The position numbers and the translations under genes are program-made. Positions 11,704 through 22,179 of a stretch of 64,000 nt of DNA are shown in pieces. Source of the stretch: Gamarada debralockiae (taxonomy: Eukaryota > Ascomycota > Leotiomycetes > Helotiales > Hyphodiscaceae); the NCBI GenBank assembly GCA_002803225.1, contig NXFV01000610.1:1-64000 (forward strand). The letters run 5' to 3'. Below the pieces are notes generated by a model. That model had not been told where the DNA came from. It did no database searches and saw only the letters and a program-made list of their open reading frames with translations. The first letter of the stretch is position 1, and every line of letters starts with the position of its first letter.

Positions 11704-12395
11704 TTACTTCTTGCCACCCATCATTTCCCGTATACTATCCAGTATACCCTTCGCTTTCTTCTCTCCCTCCTCAGCCTTCACCTTTCCATCTTTCACATCC
11801 TTAACCTCCACCTTCTCCTTGGCCATTTCCTTCGGCGTTTCCTTCGGCTTCTCCTCCTTAACATACTTAATCCCCTTCCTCCTCGCCTCCCTCATAGCCC
11901 TAATCTCCCTCTCCTCCTCATCCCGCGCCTCCAACTCTCGAATCCAAGCCTCATTCTTCTCCTTCGCCTTCCGTTCCGCCACAACACCCTCAAACTCCTT
12001 CCTTTTCTGCCGATCTGTCTGCCAATACATACTGCCCGCTACCATTGCCACCAACGTAAATCCTTGTGCGTATATACGTGCCCGGAACATGCGGTTCGTG
12101 CGGTTGTGGTCGCCGGCGCGGATGGAGCGTGTTGCGCCTAGCAAAGCCATGCAGGTGAGAACGCACCCGAGGGGAATTAAGGGCTCTTCTTTCAGACGCC
12201 GGGAGAACTTTTGCCAGCGGTTTTCTTCGTAGAACTCCCTGCAAGTTCTAGTTTAGATGGAGCTCTACAAATCGTATGATACAACTAGAGGATTTTTGGG
12301 GGGTACGGAAAGAGGGGAACGTACGAGTTGCCATCGAAGGATGAGGGGAGAGGTGCCCCCGATGAGGAAATACCTGTTGGTGTATTTGAAGACAT
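11704..12395 (-). CDS. RCF1: Respiratory supercomplex factor 1 (HIG1 domain)
   Basis: Two exons: 12325-12395 and 11704-12238, 201 residues. The first exon gives a Ser/Thr-rich start (MSSNTPTG). The join produces [20 protein letters not shown], then two membrane helices ([16 protein letters not shown] and [18 protein letters not shown]) separated by the basic HIG1 loop ([15 protein letters not shown]). A long charged coiled-coil-like tail follows, as in fungal Rcf1. Rcf1 sits in the mitochondrial inner membrane and supports cytochrome c oxidase and III-IV supercomplex assembly. It is divergently arranged with ILV1 over a 231-bp gap. The fold, length and exon phases all fit, so I am confident. 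Confidence 0.92.
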
Positions 12396-12626
12396 CGTGA
12401 CGAGTATGGAAGGGGGGATTGAGATGCCCGTGTGAGCTCGAAAGGTGGAGGGGAAGTAAATGGCGAGGTAATTGAGCAGGTTTATCCGCGCGGGACGGGA
12501 AAAACCACCCCTGTCCCAAAAAGCTTCATTCAAGCTCCGATCTCGCGAGTCGTAGAATAAATTCCCAAAACCCCCACCACGAAAACAACCAGAACGGATT
12601 GGACGTTACACGACCAAGACGCGAAG
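12396..12626. promoter_or_regulatory. Short bidirectional intergenic region between RCF1 and ILV1
   Basis: Only 231 bp separate the two start codons, so both promoters must lie here or overlap the 5' ends. I could not assign specific factor sites. Confidence 0.45.
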
Positions 12627-14442
12627 ATGGAAAATGGAGTGAAGGTCAATGGCCATGGCGATATCCCAACTTCGAATTCGAGACCTAGGACTCCGAGCCT
12701 TAACACGTTGAGCTTGACGGAATACTCGAGCAATCCTACACCGCCGAGCGAGAGTCCTAGGTCGAAGGTCAGGGGGCTCATACCAGATGAGTTTATTTTG
12801 CCAAATGGATATCCAGACGTACGTACTCCCTATCCCCCAACAGCCCCTTAAACTAACAATTGGGCAGTATTTGCGACTCATCCTCACATCTCGCGTCTAC
12901 GAAGTAGTGGAAGAAACCCCTCTCACACCAGCGACGAATCTGAGTAATAGGTTAGAATGCAAGGTCCTGCTGAAAAGAGAGGATTTGCAGCCGGTGTTTA
13001 GCTTTAAGCTGAGGGGCGCGTATAATAAGATGGCGCATTTGGATTCGAAGGTTAGTTGGAAGGGTGTTGTTGCTTGTTCTGCTGGTATATTCCCCAATCT
13101 CTCCCGGCTTGAGCAATTGAAGCTTATGGAATTAGGAAACCATGCGCAAGGCGTAGCATACTCAGCACGCAAACTCAAAATCCCCGCCACGATCGTCATG
13201 CCCCAAGGTACACCTAGCATCAAACATCTCAACGTCTCGCGGTTAGGTGGATCGGTGGTTCTACATGGAGCGGATTTCGATGCGGCGAAGGAGGAATGTG
13301 CGAGGTTGGAGAAACTGCATGGACTTACGAATATTCCTCCTTTCGATGATCCGTATGTTATTGCTGGACAAGGCACAATTGGGATGGAACTTCTGCGGCA
13401 AACGAATATTCAGAAGCTGGAAGCTATATTCTGCTGTGTTGGAGGAGGAGGGTTGATTGGTGGGATTGGAGTCTATGTTAAGCGCATAGCTCCACAAGTT
13501 AAGATCATTGGGGTTGAGACATACGACGCGAACGCCATGGTGCAATCGTTAGCAAAAGGGGAGAGGGTATTCTTGAAAGATGTCGGGCTCTTCGCCGACG
13601 GAGCAGCAGTAAAGACAGTCGGTGAGGAAAATTTCAGGATATGCCAAGAGGTGGTTGATGAAGTCATCCAAGTCACCACGGACGAGACCTGCGCAGCTAT
13701 TAAAGACGTATTCGAAGATACCCGATCTATCGTCGAACCAGCAGGAGCACTCGCCCTCGCAGGATTAAAGAAATACGTCGCATCCCACCCATCAGCAAAT
13801 ACGTCCCGGAACTTGATAGCGATCTGCTCAGGCGCGAACATGAACTTCGACCGCCTACGCTTCGTAGCTGAGCGTGCAGCGTTGGGAGAGAAGAAGGAAG
13901 CACTCATCAGTGTCAGCATCCCCGAGAAACCAGGAGCGTTTTCAGAGCTTGTGAGAGCGGTCCTCCCTCATGCAGTCACGGAATTCTCATACCGCTACGC
14001 CACGGACGCCATCGCCAACGTGCTCATCGGTATCTCTCTAACCTCACCCGCATCCCAACGAGACGTCGAACTCTCATCACTCCTCTCGCGCATCGCAGCA
14101 GGTGGCATGAAACCCACCGATCTCTCTGGCGACGAACTCGCCAAGTCTCACATCCGCTATCTCGTCGGTGGCCGATCAGGGGTTCCTCACGAGAGGTTAT
14201 ACATGTTCAATTTCCCCGAACGGCCTGGAGCATTGGAGAAGTTCTTGACGACGTTGAGACCGAGGTATAATATTTCTTTGTTTCAGTATAGAAATGCGGG
14301 GAGCGATATTGGGAAGGTCCTTACGGGGATACTGTGCCCGGATGATGAGCTCAAGGAGTTGGAGAGCTTTTTGAATCGCATTGGCTATCCGTGGGAGGAT
14401 TGTACGAAGTCGGATGTTTTTAGGACTTTCTTGAGGTCATGA
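12627..14442 (+). CDS. ILV1: Threonine dehydratase (biosynthetic threonine deaminase)
   Basis: Three exons: 12627-12818, 12868-13084, 13136-14442; 571 residues. It is the PLP-dependent enzyme turning L-threonine into 2-oxobutanoate and ammonia, the first committed step to isoleucine, located in mitochondria. Visible landmarks are [11 protein letters not shown] with the PLP lysine near residue 111, the substrate/PLP loop [10 protein letters not shown] formed across the second intron, the glycine-rich GGGGLIGG, and two C-terminal ACT-like regulatory repeats ([11 protein letters not shown] and [11 protein letters not shown]), the usual site of isoleucine feedback. The second intron (51 nt, 13085-13135) is a multiple of three without a stop, so an unspliced reading frame would still be open but would break the SAGNHAQ loop. 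Confidence 0.94.
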
Positions 14443-14892
14443 AGGTCCAGTACTTTGATGGCGGGTTCAATCTATAGTAGCGATTGTTCAGTCTATTTCA
14501 ATAATCATAGACAGGCACTATGGGTGACAAATTTTGGGAAGGCTTTAGCTTGGAGTTGATGGTCATTTGCTTTGATGAAGGTGGATAGATAAAAGCTCGC
14601 AACTAGACAGATATCCCCCAAAGGCAAAAATGCTATTTCTATTTCTAAGTTGACATTCTCTTTCGAACCGAAACCTCAATTGACAAACGACGAAAGAATC
14701 CCTCAAGGGAGATCGCTCGAAATGGGAAACGATAGTCACGGGTATATGCTGACTAATCCACTACCAAAATCTAAAGCTTCAACCCAAACTTCGCGATATC
14801 GAGCCACCTCCTCCCCTCCCCCCTCACGACCTCCCACCACCCTCATCCACCTCCAAAAAGGATCCCAGGGAGATCAATTCCTCCCCGCAAAG

Positions 14893-15432
14893 ATGATACC
14901 AACAACGACCTGCCTCCGCACAGCCCGCGTGCTCTTCACCTCCGTCCTCCGAACCTCAACCACCACTACCCCAAGAGCTGCGACGAGCTCGAGATATTTA
15001 TCCTCAACGGCGGTACAAGGTCGAAGACCAATAGCGGTGGATAGGATAAGAGAGCAATTGAGAGAGGGATTGGTTCAAAGTAGTATCGCAGGGCAGGCGA
15101 GGGGCATGAAGACGATGAGTTCTGTTAAGAAGAGATGCGAGGGTTGTAAGGTACGTATCAAATTCCCCCAATACACCCCATTCCACTCCCTCTTCGTTTG
15201 GAATTGATTTTGCACCGAATTTCCGAGGAGGTAGAACGTGGATGGGGAATTTGGCAGCTAGTATTGGGGCTTGGGAGTTGGGGGATTGGAAGCGAGTTTT
15301 GGATGAGATAAGTGCTAATGATGGATATTTATATAGGCAGTGAGAAGGAAAGGCGGCAACAAGAATGGCAAGGGACGGGTATACATCATCTGCAGTCTGA
15401 ATCCGAAGCATAAGGCGAGGCAGGGGAAATGA
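14893..15432 (+). CDS. Mitochondrial large-subunit ribosomal protein bL36m
   Basis: Exons 14893-15150 and 15337-15432, 117 residues. A basic, Ser/Thr-rich N-terminal extension serves as a likely mitochondrial presequence. The C-terminal 46 residues are a clear bL36 domain: MKTMSSVKKRCEGCK, then RRKGGNKNGKGRVYIICSLN and PKHKARQG. The metal site is CxxC plus C and H (CEGC...C...H). The 186-nt intron falls just after the CEGCK motif. This start was chosen because the presequence begins there; a longer upstream frame (from 14650) exists but is low-complexity leader. Confidence 0.9.
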
Positions 15433-15862
15433 TCGATCTATGGATTTGGGATTTGAAGACGAATTAAGGGATGGAGGCGAACTGTATAATTACGAAGGAA
15501 GGACTGTATGCATGGGCTGGCGTTCGAGGGATATACAAGGTCTCTCTAGAGCCGTAGGATTGGCATCTTCTCAATAGCATATTGGCTGACATCGAACACT
15601 AAACACACATTGTCACATATGAAGGACTTAATAAGTGATGGATTTATTGGAGGACCCCGAGAACGCCTCCGTGAACTCTCCATTCACGCCTAATCACGAT
15701 CTTTATCTGAGAATGCATGATTGGCCCCTGTCCCTTTGCTTGCACCTTTCATACGTAGCCTTTGCTATGTCATTCACTGTGCTTCATTGAACATTTAACA
15801 TCCTCGAGTTCCGACATAGCCAGCTCATTTCAAGAGAACAAGTTATTGGCCCAGAGGCATGG

Positions 15863-16300
15863 TCATAGCCCATCAATATACCGTTCCATACTATCCCACT
15901 GCGTCTTGCCGGTCGATATGAGGTAGCGGATGTGTGTCTGCAAATAAATTAGCCCATTCCTAGCTTCCTAATGCGTATAAACTGCGAGCGTACAATATCT
16001 GTAATCTTTCGATTCCTCCTGAACTCCTCGCGCGCAAACCTCAATGTCTCCTCTCTATTTTTCTGGTCTGCGATTCTTCGAGAGCCGCGTATTATGGTGC
16101 GCCATAAGGAGAGAGCTTTGGATCTTTGCAAGAACTGTATCAATCACACAATTAGCTGAATTTCGTTGAGGCTTGAAAGAAAGACGTACATGATCGAGAC
16201 TAACAGTTTTCCCAAGCTTCGACGGCCTTTTCTTAGCTGAAGAAGCATAGGTCCGTATAAAGAGACATGATCGACGCAGTAGCTGCATCGAGCATTGCAT
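15863..16300 (-). CDS. LYR-motif protein, LYRM2-like
   Basis: Three exons: 16190-16300, 15994-16134, 15863-15937; 108 residues. A short basic leader (LLRRSCLFIRTYASS) looks like a mitochondrial targeting signal. Then come KTVSLDH-FLQRSKALSLWRTIIR, where LYR-family proteins have leucine, tyrosine/tryptophan and arginine, and AREEFRRNRKITD typical of LYRM2. The last exon adds THIRYLISTGKTQWDSM. LYR proteins bind the acyl carrier protein and help assemble respiratory complexes or Fe-S proteins in the matrix; human LYRM2 is linked to complex I. Read without the second intron, the frame ends early at 15949; splicing restores the conserved C-terminus. Divergent from NAA40. Confidence 0.85.
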
Positions 16301-16487
16301 CTGTCGAGGTTTGAGGAAAGTGGGTGAAGAGTGAAGCTTGAGGAGATGTTGGTGATGAAACTGAAGGGCGGGGAGGGGCGGGATCACAGCGGAACTTCGG
16401 GAGGGGTCTTGGCGAGGATGGGGCAGGCTACCATTAAGGAAATGCCCCGACACATTTTTATTTCAACGACATCTACCTTTCTGAAAA
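16301..16487. promoter_or_regulatory. Short bidirectional region between LYRM2-like and NAA40 genes
   Basis: A gap of 187 bp between divergent start codons. A longer minus-strand frame reaches 16453, but the LYRM2 start at 16300 fits the presequence better. Confidence 0.4.
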
Positions 16488-17180
16488 ATGGACTATATTG
16501 ATTTTGCAAACAAGAAGACGTTTTCAGCTTTCATCACAAACTACCTTCCTCCTCAAGAGCACTGGAAATCCTGGATTCATCCCAAGACCAACGAACGGTA
16601 CGAAGTCACGTTATCAACATCCACAGCCCTCTCAGACGCAGATTTCGAATCTTGCTTCCGTCTCATCGAGTTCACCAGTGCAGAAGATTACAAAAAGTCC
16701 AAAGATGGCTGGAAGCCACGATCCAAGAAGAAAGAGATGAGGCTTCTAGATCTCAAATACTTCCTCGTGAAGCGGGACAGTAAAGTAGAAGGATTCCTCT
16801 CTTTCATGCCGACATACGAGGACGACTATCCAGTAATATACTGCTACGAGATACACCTATCATCAACCTTGCAAGGGTAAGTTTATACGTTTCACAGCCT
16901 ATCATTTGTCAGAAAGAGAGCAAGAGCTAGTGCTGATATTACGTGGCACAGCACGGGACTAGGAACCGTTCTCATGAAGCATCTCGAAACCATTGGTGAA
17001 AGGATACCAGAGACAGCGAAGACGATGCTTACATGCTTCACAAGCAATCAGCGGGGCGTGAGATTCTACGAGAAGTTGGGCTATGAGAAAGACGAATATT
17101 CTCCGCCCCCGAAACAGCTGCGAAATGGGACGAAGGTCGAGGCAGAATACGTTATTCTAAGCAAGCCCATTTCGAGATGA
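16488..17180 (+). CDS. NAA40: N-alpha-acetyltransferase 40 (histone H4/H2A N-terminal acetyltransferase)
   Basis: Exons 16488-16876 and 16952-17180, 205 residues. It is a GNAT-fold enzyme of the NatD/Nat4 family that acetylates the N-terminal serine of histones H4 and H2A. Landmarks are the family helix YKKSKDGWKPRSKKKEM, FLSFMPTYEDDYPVIYCYEIHL, and the acetyl-CoA loop formed across the intron, QGTGLGTVLMKHLE, followed by TCFTSNQRGVRFYEKLGYEKDEYSP. The intron of 75 nt splits the QG-TGLG codons in phase 2. Length and motif order match fungal Nat4. Confidence 0.92.
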
Positions 17181-18160
17181 TATCCAGTCTGAAACGCGAC
17201 GATGACATCCTTTCACTACTGCATAAGGCTGCGTTCCAATATTATGTCCAAGGCATGATACGACGTCGCGGCTCTCATTGGATGCTGAGTTATTGGCGAT
17301 CTCATATCGTTGGCTCCGTTTCAGCAATTAGGAGTTAAGATGGCCCGCGAATTTGCTTTCAGTCGCTCACTTTGAATCAGCAATTCAAACACTGCGGAGA
17401 TCGGGGTTGTCAACCTTATTTTGAATGCTCTTGGACCAGAGACGGAATGAGACAAAAATCGATACGAGATCACGTTACACAAAGCTGGAAACCCATGTGT
17501 TCAGAAATAGCCCAATTTTGCGGCCAAAAACGTTGGGTTCCCCGGCATGAAAAAATGGTAAGACGACAAGCTGAAAAAGGACGAGGCTGACGCCACATTT
17601 CAGCCCTAAGCAATTTCGTCCAATTTCATTGTCTCAGTCAGCGCGGGGGCTGAAATTAGCCCAGCATCCTCCCCGTATTACTATTCCCCATAAATAATCC
17701 CTAGCGCGACAAGGGAGTTCTGTATAGCAAAACGGCCGTGCCACCCTGGTTGCGCTAGAGTTTATTTAGGGGGAATGGTATTGTTGGCGAGGAGCCCCTT
17801 AATCTAATGGATGGGCAGTGATCTGCGTTGCACTGCCAGGCTGTGGTAAGGTAGAGTGACTGCGGCGTGTGCGGCTGGACCTAGCTTCAAGCATGTGGTC
17901 GGTATTACAAGATGTTTTCAGTGGAGATGAGATGATGTGCTGAGATATGACTGGTTATTATGGGATTTTGTGACTGTTTGCATTTATTGCAGCTCCAAGC
18001 TTAAAAGTCTGTGGTTTCCCAGGCTTCCTCGTCGACCTTTTGGGCTCCTTTCTGTGTTACCCAAGTTCTACGCTCATTCCTGAAAATCTTCAAGTTGAAA
18101 GTTTCTTTTCATCCTTCTATCAATTTTCTTTACGATTAATTCAACGATTCAAATTTCAAA
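17181..18160. other. Intergenic, no supported gene
   Basis: Contains only short unconvincing frames (17372-17590 +). The last 100 bases before the PLAC8 start are pyrimidine-rich with CAA repeats, typical of a fungal 5' leader. Confidence 0.5.
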
Positions 18161-18753
18161 ATGAACGGAACCAACGGAATGAATAAGGAACAGCCAGTGT
18201 ACGAACAACCAAACGGCCCAGCCCAACCAAGCTACAGCAAGCAGTCAGCTGGCGAGCAAGACTGGCAACATGGCCTCTTCGACTGCTTTGAGGGTGCCGA
18301 TAACTTGTGTATGAACGATCTCATTCAATTTGGTCCCAAACTAACACTCCGCAGGCCTGAAGGGAACATTTTGCCCCTGCTTCGTCTACGGCAAGACATC
18401 TAACCGCTTGCGAAACCCAACTCTGCAAGGCTATGAGCGCTTCAACTCGGACTGCATGATATGGGCCGGTCTCCAATTCTGCTGTGGTGTCGGATGGGTG
18501 TAAGTTCTCCTTCACTTTCTCCACGCAATAGTACTAATTTCTGTTCAGCGTTCAAATGATGAAGCAAGGCGAAATCCGCAGCCAATACTCCATCAAGGGC
18601 GACGGATGCACTGACTGTCTTCTGTCATGGTGCTGCCACTGCTGCTCTCTCATCCGGATGGAGAAGGAGGTCATCAGTCGTCAACAACAGGCTGGTGTTG
18701 TGCAGACCGGGTATATCGCTCCTCCCGCTGGTATGGTTGCTCAGCCCCAGTAA
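18161..18753 (+). CDS. PLAC8-family cysteine-rich membrane protein
   Basis: Exons 18161-18308, 18355-18499 and 18549-18753, 165 residues. A polar Gln/Pro-rich leader is followed by DWQHGLFDCFEGADNLCLKGTFCPCFVYGKT, a typical PLAC8 start, then FCCGVGWV and DCLLSWCCHCCSL, a Cys-dense core. Fungal members of this family are plasma-membrane proteins; related plant proteins affect cadmium resistance and cell-size control. The precise role here is unknown. Both introns are short (46 and 49 nt) and split conserved Cys-rich blocks, so unspliced frames look broken. Confidence 0.85.
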
Positions 18754-19116
18754 AGGTTCCCTACGAGGACAATGGAGTGTGGGGTTGGGATACTAGTCTG
18801 CGGAGAAGATTGGGCTTTGGAGTATTGATACGATACCTACTTTCATTTTGCGGAGAATTTGGAAATTGGAATGATACCTCGTGGGTTGTAATGGAGAAGC
18901 TAGTATTTTATTGAAGTCTTCGCAGTGTCGTTCCATTTGTCCCTTTTTTGATTCCGTATTCTCTCCCCCACAACTCGTATTATGAGCCCCTTTTTGTCAC
19001 GACATTATCCCAAATTCCAAATTTCATCTCCACCCAGCAACGCCTAAGCTTCAGCAATGCAAATTCCATGTTTTTGTCTGCTCCAAAATCGTTTTCGTCG
19101 GCACCTACCATCCACA

Positions 19117-21774
19117 TCAATCATCTTTATCCTCGTATTGCGCAAACGGATCATAAATCGCCTTAGGTGGCCACTCCCTCTCCTCATACTCCACGTTGAA
19201 CTCATGCGTCCCACTCCCCACCTCTTTCACTCCCTCCTCGCCAGGCAATTTGACCTCTCCCCTCGAATTCGGTGGCACCTTGGCGGTCATAACAAACTTC
19301 CCTCGCTCAATCTTCCAACTGCACTCCACCATCCCATACGGGCCTTGATACCTAACCTCTGCACTCCTCACCGTCCCACCCGGCACCGGCTCAAACCTTA
19401 CGACCTTCCATCCCTCTCCTCCCTCAGCAGGACTTATTCCCCCAACAGTTGAATGCAGCCAAGCCCCCACACTCCCCAGCGCATAATGATTAAAACTCGT
19501 CATCTCCCCCGGATTGATACTCCCATCTGGCAACATGCTATCCCAACGCTCCCACATCGTCGTCGCGCCCATAGTAATCGGGTATAACCACGATGGACAT
19601 TTCGTTTGCAGGAGCATGCGGTAGGCTAGTTGTGTATGTCCGGTTGACGAGAGGGCAGGGCATATGAGCGGTGTGCCGACGAATCCTGTTGCAATGCGGA
19701 AACCGGAGGCGCGCACGAGATGTGCGAGGCGTGAGACTGCAGCGGATTTTTGAACGGGCGTGGGAAACAAGTCGTAGGTGAGGGCGAGGGAGAGAGAGGT
19801 CATTGTGTCGGGTGCCAAACGGCCGGAGGAAGTCATGTACTCTTCTTGGAACAGCTTCTTGATCTTCGTCGCCTCCGCGCTGTAACGCTCAGCATCCTCC
19901 TTCTTGTCGAGGATGGCGCTTACGCGTGCCATGATGGCGGAGATGTGTGCGAGATAGGCGTTGGCCACGAGATGAGGGTCCGTCTTTGCTCGTCCTGGCT
20001 CAGAAGGAGGCGCATCTGGATCCAGCCAGTCGCCTAACTGATGGACTTTCGGATCCCACAACCCATTTGCTTGCCTTGGTATTCCTTGCTCGAGCCATTT
20101 CTTCATCGAGGCGTGCTGATCGAGAAGAATCTTACGGTCGCCAAAAGCTATGTATAAATCATGCGGCAAAATAACAGCTACGTCTCCCCACGCCGCTTGC
20201 GGCGTGCTGAAATCAGGTTTCAGGATGTTAGGAACTACGAGCGGTGTTATGCCGTTGTAATCGTGTATCTGCTCTGCAGCTAGATCGCGAAGCCAGGAAG
20301 AGAGCATCCCGGATGTGTTGTAAAGAAATGAGGCGGTGGGTGAGAAGATCTGGATATCGCCCGTCCAACCTAGGCGCTCGTCGCGCTGGGGACAGTCGGT
20401 GGGTATAGAGAGGAAGTTGCCGCGCATGCCCCATTGGATGTTTTGGTGGAGCTTATTGACCATTTCATCCGAGCATTTGAACCAGCCTGTTTGATCCATG
20501 TCTGTGTGCAGTACCACTGCTTCAATTTCGGCCTCATTTGGGGAGCCCGACGGCCAGTTGTCGACTTGTACGTAGCGAAAGCCGTGGAATGTGAATGCTG
20601 GCTCCCAGGTGATGGGCTCCCCGGAGAGGATGACATGGTCGATTGCTTTGCAGTTTCGTAATGGACGGGTGGCAATTTCGCCGTGCTCGAGAACTTCGGT
20701 GTGTGTGAATGTTATGGTGTGGCCTTTTGGGCCGGAGACGTGGACTTTTAGCCAGCCAACGAGGTTTTGACCATAATCGATGATAGATTTTCCTTTTGGG
20801 CTTTTGAAAATCTTTTGAGGTTTGAGAGTCTGGGTTTTGCGGACGGGTGGTCCTGATGGAGATTGCAGTTTGGCGGTTGGTAAGGCCATTGGTTCCACGG
20901 CCGACCAGTGCTCGTCGTTGAAGGAGGGAGATGACCATCCTTTGACTTCCTGTGATGCATCGTATGTCTCTCCATCGTAAATCTCAGACGCGATCCTCGG
21001 TCCAACACCAGACTTCCATGTTTTGTCAGAGTTGATAGTCATCAATTTCCCATCCTCGAAGACAACTTCCAGCTGAGCAAGAAGAGCGAGTCGATCACCA
21101 TATCTGTTCCTCTGGCCTCCACCCCACCCCAACCTCGTACTATACCAACCCTCTCCAACTTCGACTCCAATTGCGTTTTCTCCATTTTTCAGATGTTCCG
21201 TAACGTCGAAAGTCTGGTAATTGAGCTGATGATTGTAGCTCGTCCATCCCGGAGCCAACACATGATCTCCGACTCGAGTCCCATTCATGTGGGGTTCATA
21301 CACGCCCTCCGAGGTAATGTATAGCCTCGCATATCGGACATTTCCTTTAATCTCGAAGTCCTTCCGAAATAAGACAGGTCGAAGGGCTCCGCTTGGCGCC
21401 TTGATTCTCTCGGCTCCGATCAAAGTAGCCGTCCAGTCTTCGGGAGCGAGTAAGCCAGTCTCAACTATCACGGCTTCAGACCACGGCGTCTGCTCGGATT
21501 TGGCTCCTCCTGTCGCTCGTACTCGTACTTTGGCAGGCTCTCGAGACTCCAAAGGCGTGCTGGGCCATGGTACGAGTGCCGAGTCGGCAGATTTCACGCC
21601 GAAGGTCTGCGCCGTGCCCGAGTCAACCAGTGGCCTTGATATTTCAATTTCATATTCAGACTGAGTCCAATCCTTTGCATCTCCTTTGAAGCTCCATGAT
21701 AGTCTTGGTGCGCTTTCTCCAATCCCCAGGTTCTCTCGATGGTGTTCGAAGGTTAGGGATTGTATTTCAACCAT
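19117..21774 (-). CDS. Alpha-L-rhamnosidase, GH78
   Basis: A single uninterrupted frame of 885 residues. It hydrolyses terminal alpha-L-rhamnose from pectin side chains or rhamnosylated plant compounds. It begins with the accessory Bac_rhamnosid N-terminal domains (RLSWSFKGD; LYITSEGVYEPHMNGTRVG; GWTSYNHQLNYQTFDVT). The (alpha/alpha)6 catalytic barrel carries CPQRDERLGWTGD, which holds the conserved acidic residues, and GATTMWERWDS with the conserved glutamate, followed by SFNHYALGSVGAWL. A C-terminal beta domain closes the protein. There is no signal peptide, so it may act inside the cell or be exported unconventionally. It is divergent from the alpha/beta hydrolase at 22180 across about 400 bp. 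Confidence 0.93.
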   Translation of the reverse strand: MVEIQSLTFEHHRENLGIGESAPRLSWSFKGDAKDWTQSEYEIEISRPLVDSGTAQTFGVKSADSALVPWPSTPLESREPAKVRVRATGGAKSEQTPWSEAVIVETGLLAPEDWTATLIGAERIKAPSGALRPVLFRKDFEIKGNVRYARLYITSEGVYEPHMNGTRVGDHVLAPGWTSYNHQLNYQTFDVTEHLKNGENAIGVEVGEGWYSTRLGWGGGQRNRYGDRLALLAQLEVVFEDGKLMTINSDKTWKSGVGPRIASEIYDGETYDASQEVKGWSSPSFNDEHWSAVEPMALPTAKLQSPSGPPVRKTQTLKPQKIFKSPKGKSIIDYGQNLVGWLKVHVSGPKGHTITFTHTEVLEHGEIATRPLRNCKAIDHVILSGEPITWEPAFTFHGFRYVQVDNWPSGSPNEAEIEAVVLHTDMDQTGWFKCSDEMVNKLHQNIQWGMRGNFLSIPTDCPQRDERLGWTGDIQIFSPTASFLYNTSGMLSSWLRDLAAEQIHDYNGITPLVVPNILKPDFSTPQAAWGDVAVILPHDLYIAFGDRKILLDQHASMKKWLEQGIPRQANGLWDPKVHQLGDWLDPDAPPSEPGRAKTDPHLVANAYLAHISAIMARVSAILDKKEDAERYSAEATKIKKLFQEEYMTSSGRLAPDTMTSLSLALTYDLFPTPVQKSAAVSRLAHLVRASGFRIATGFVGTPLICPALSSTGHTQLAYRMLLQTKCPSWLYPITMGATTMWERWDSMLPDGSINPGEMTSFNHYALGSVGAWLHSTVGGISPAEGGEGWKVVRFEPVPGGTVRSAEVRYQGPYGMVECSWKIERGKFVMTAKVPPNSRGEVKLPGEEGVKEVGSGTHEFNVEYEEREWPPKAIYDPFAQYEDKDD

Positions 21775-22179
21775 TTTGACTGAAGGATAATGTGAATATA
21801 GGAGAAGGTTGAGTAGAAAAGATATTAAGATGTTGCGTAGGAAAGATGATTTAATATGGTATCAAGATGGAGATCGGAAAACATTAACCCGAGTGAAAGC
21901 TTGCCCCCTTTGACCCCTCTTTCCGCCAGGGTTCTCATCGCTTGAGAGAAAGGAGAAGAATGGGAGTTGGCGATCGTTCACTCTCCAGAATTGACTGATT
22001 GTTTGAAAATCTGATCATATAAATTAGGAATAAAGAGAAAATGGCAAGTATAAAAAGGAGAGATGAGGTTTGAAAGATCGTCGAGTATCTGAAGTCAAGA
22101 AAGCCACTAAGATTAAGCGAAACGCTAAGCCTCGGCTTAAATCAATTCAGGAGCTAAAAATGTTCCCAAGTCATTCCCG

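Noticed and set aside
11623..12232. Long plus-strand ORFs of 172-173 codons opposite RCF1
   Set aside because: They are antisense shadows of the charged, biased RCF1 exon 2.
12285..12533. ORF upstream of RCF1 reading through the first intron
   Set aside because: Its useful part is exon 1 of RCF1; the rest is leader and intron.
14650..14892. In-frame extension upstream of bL36m
   Set aside because: Low-complexity leader; the ATG at 14893 gives a plausible mitochondrial presequence.
19057..21664. Many ORFs over the GH78 gene in other frames
   Set aside because: Shadows of an intact 885-codon gene with clear catalytic motifs.
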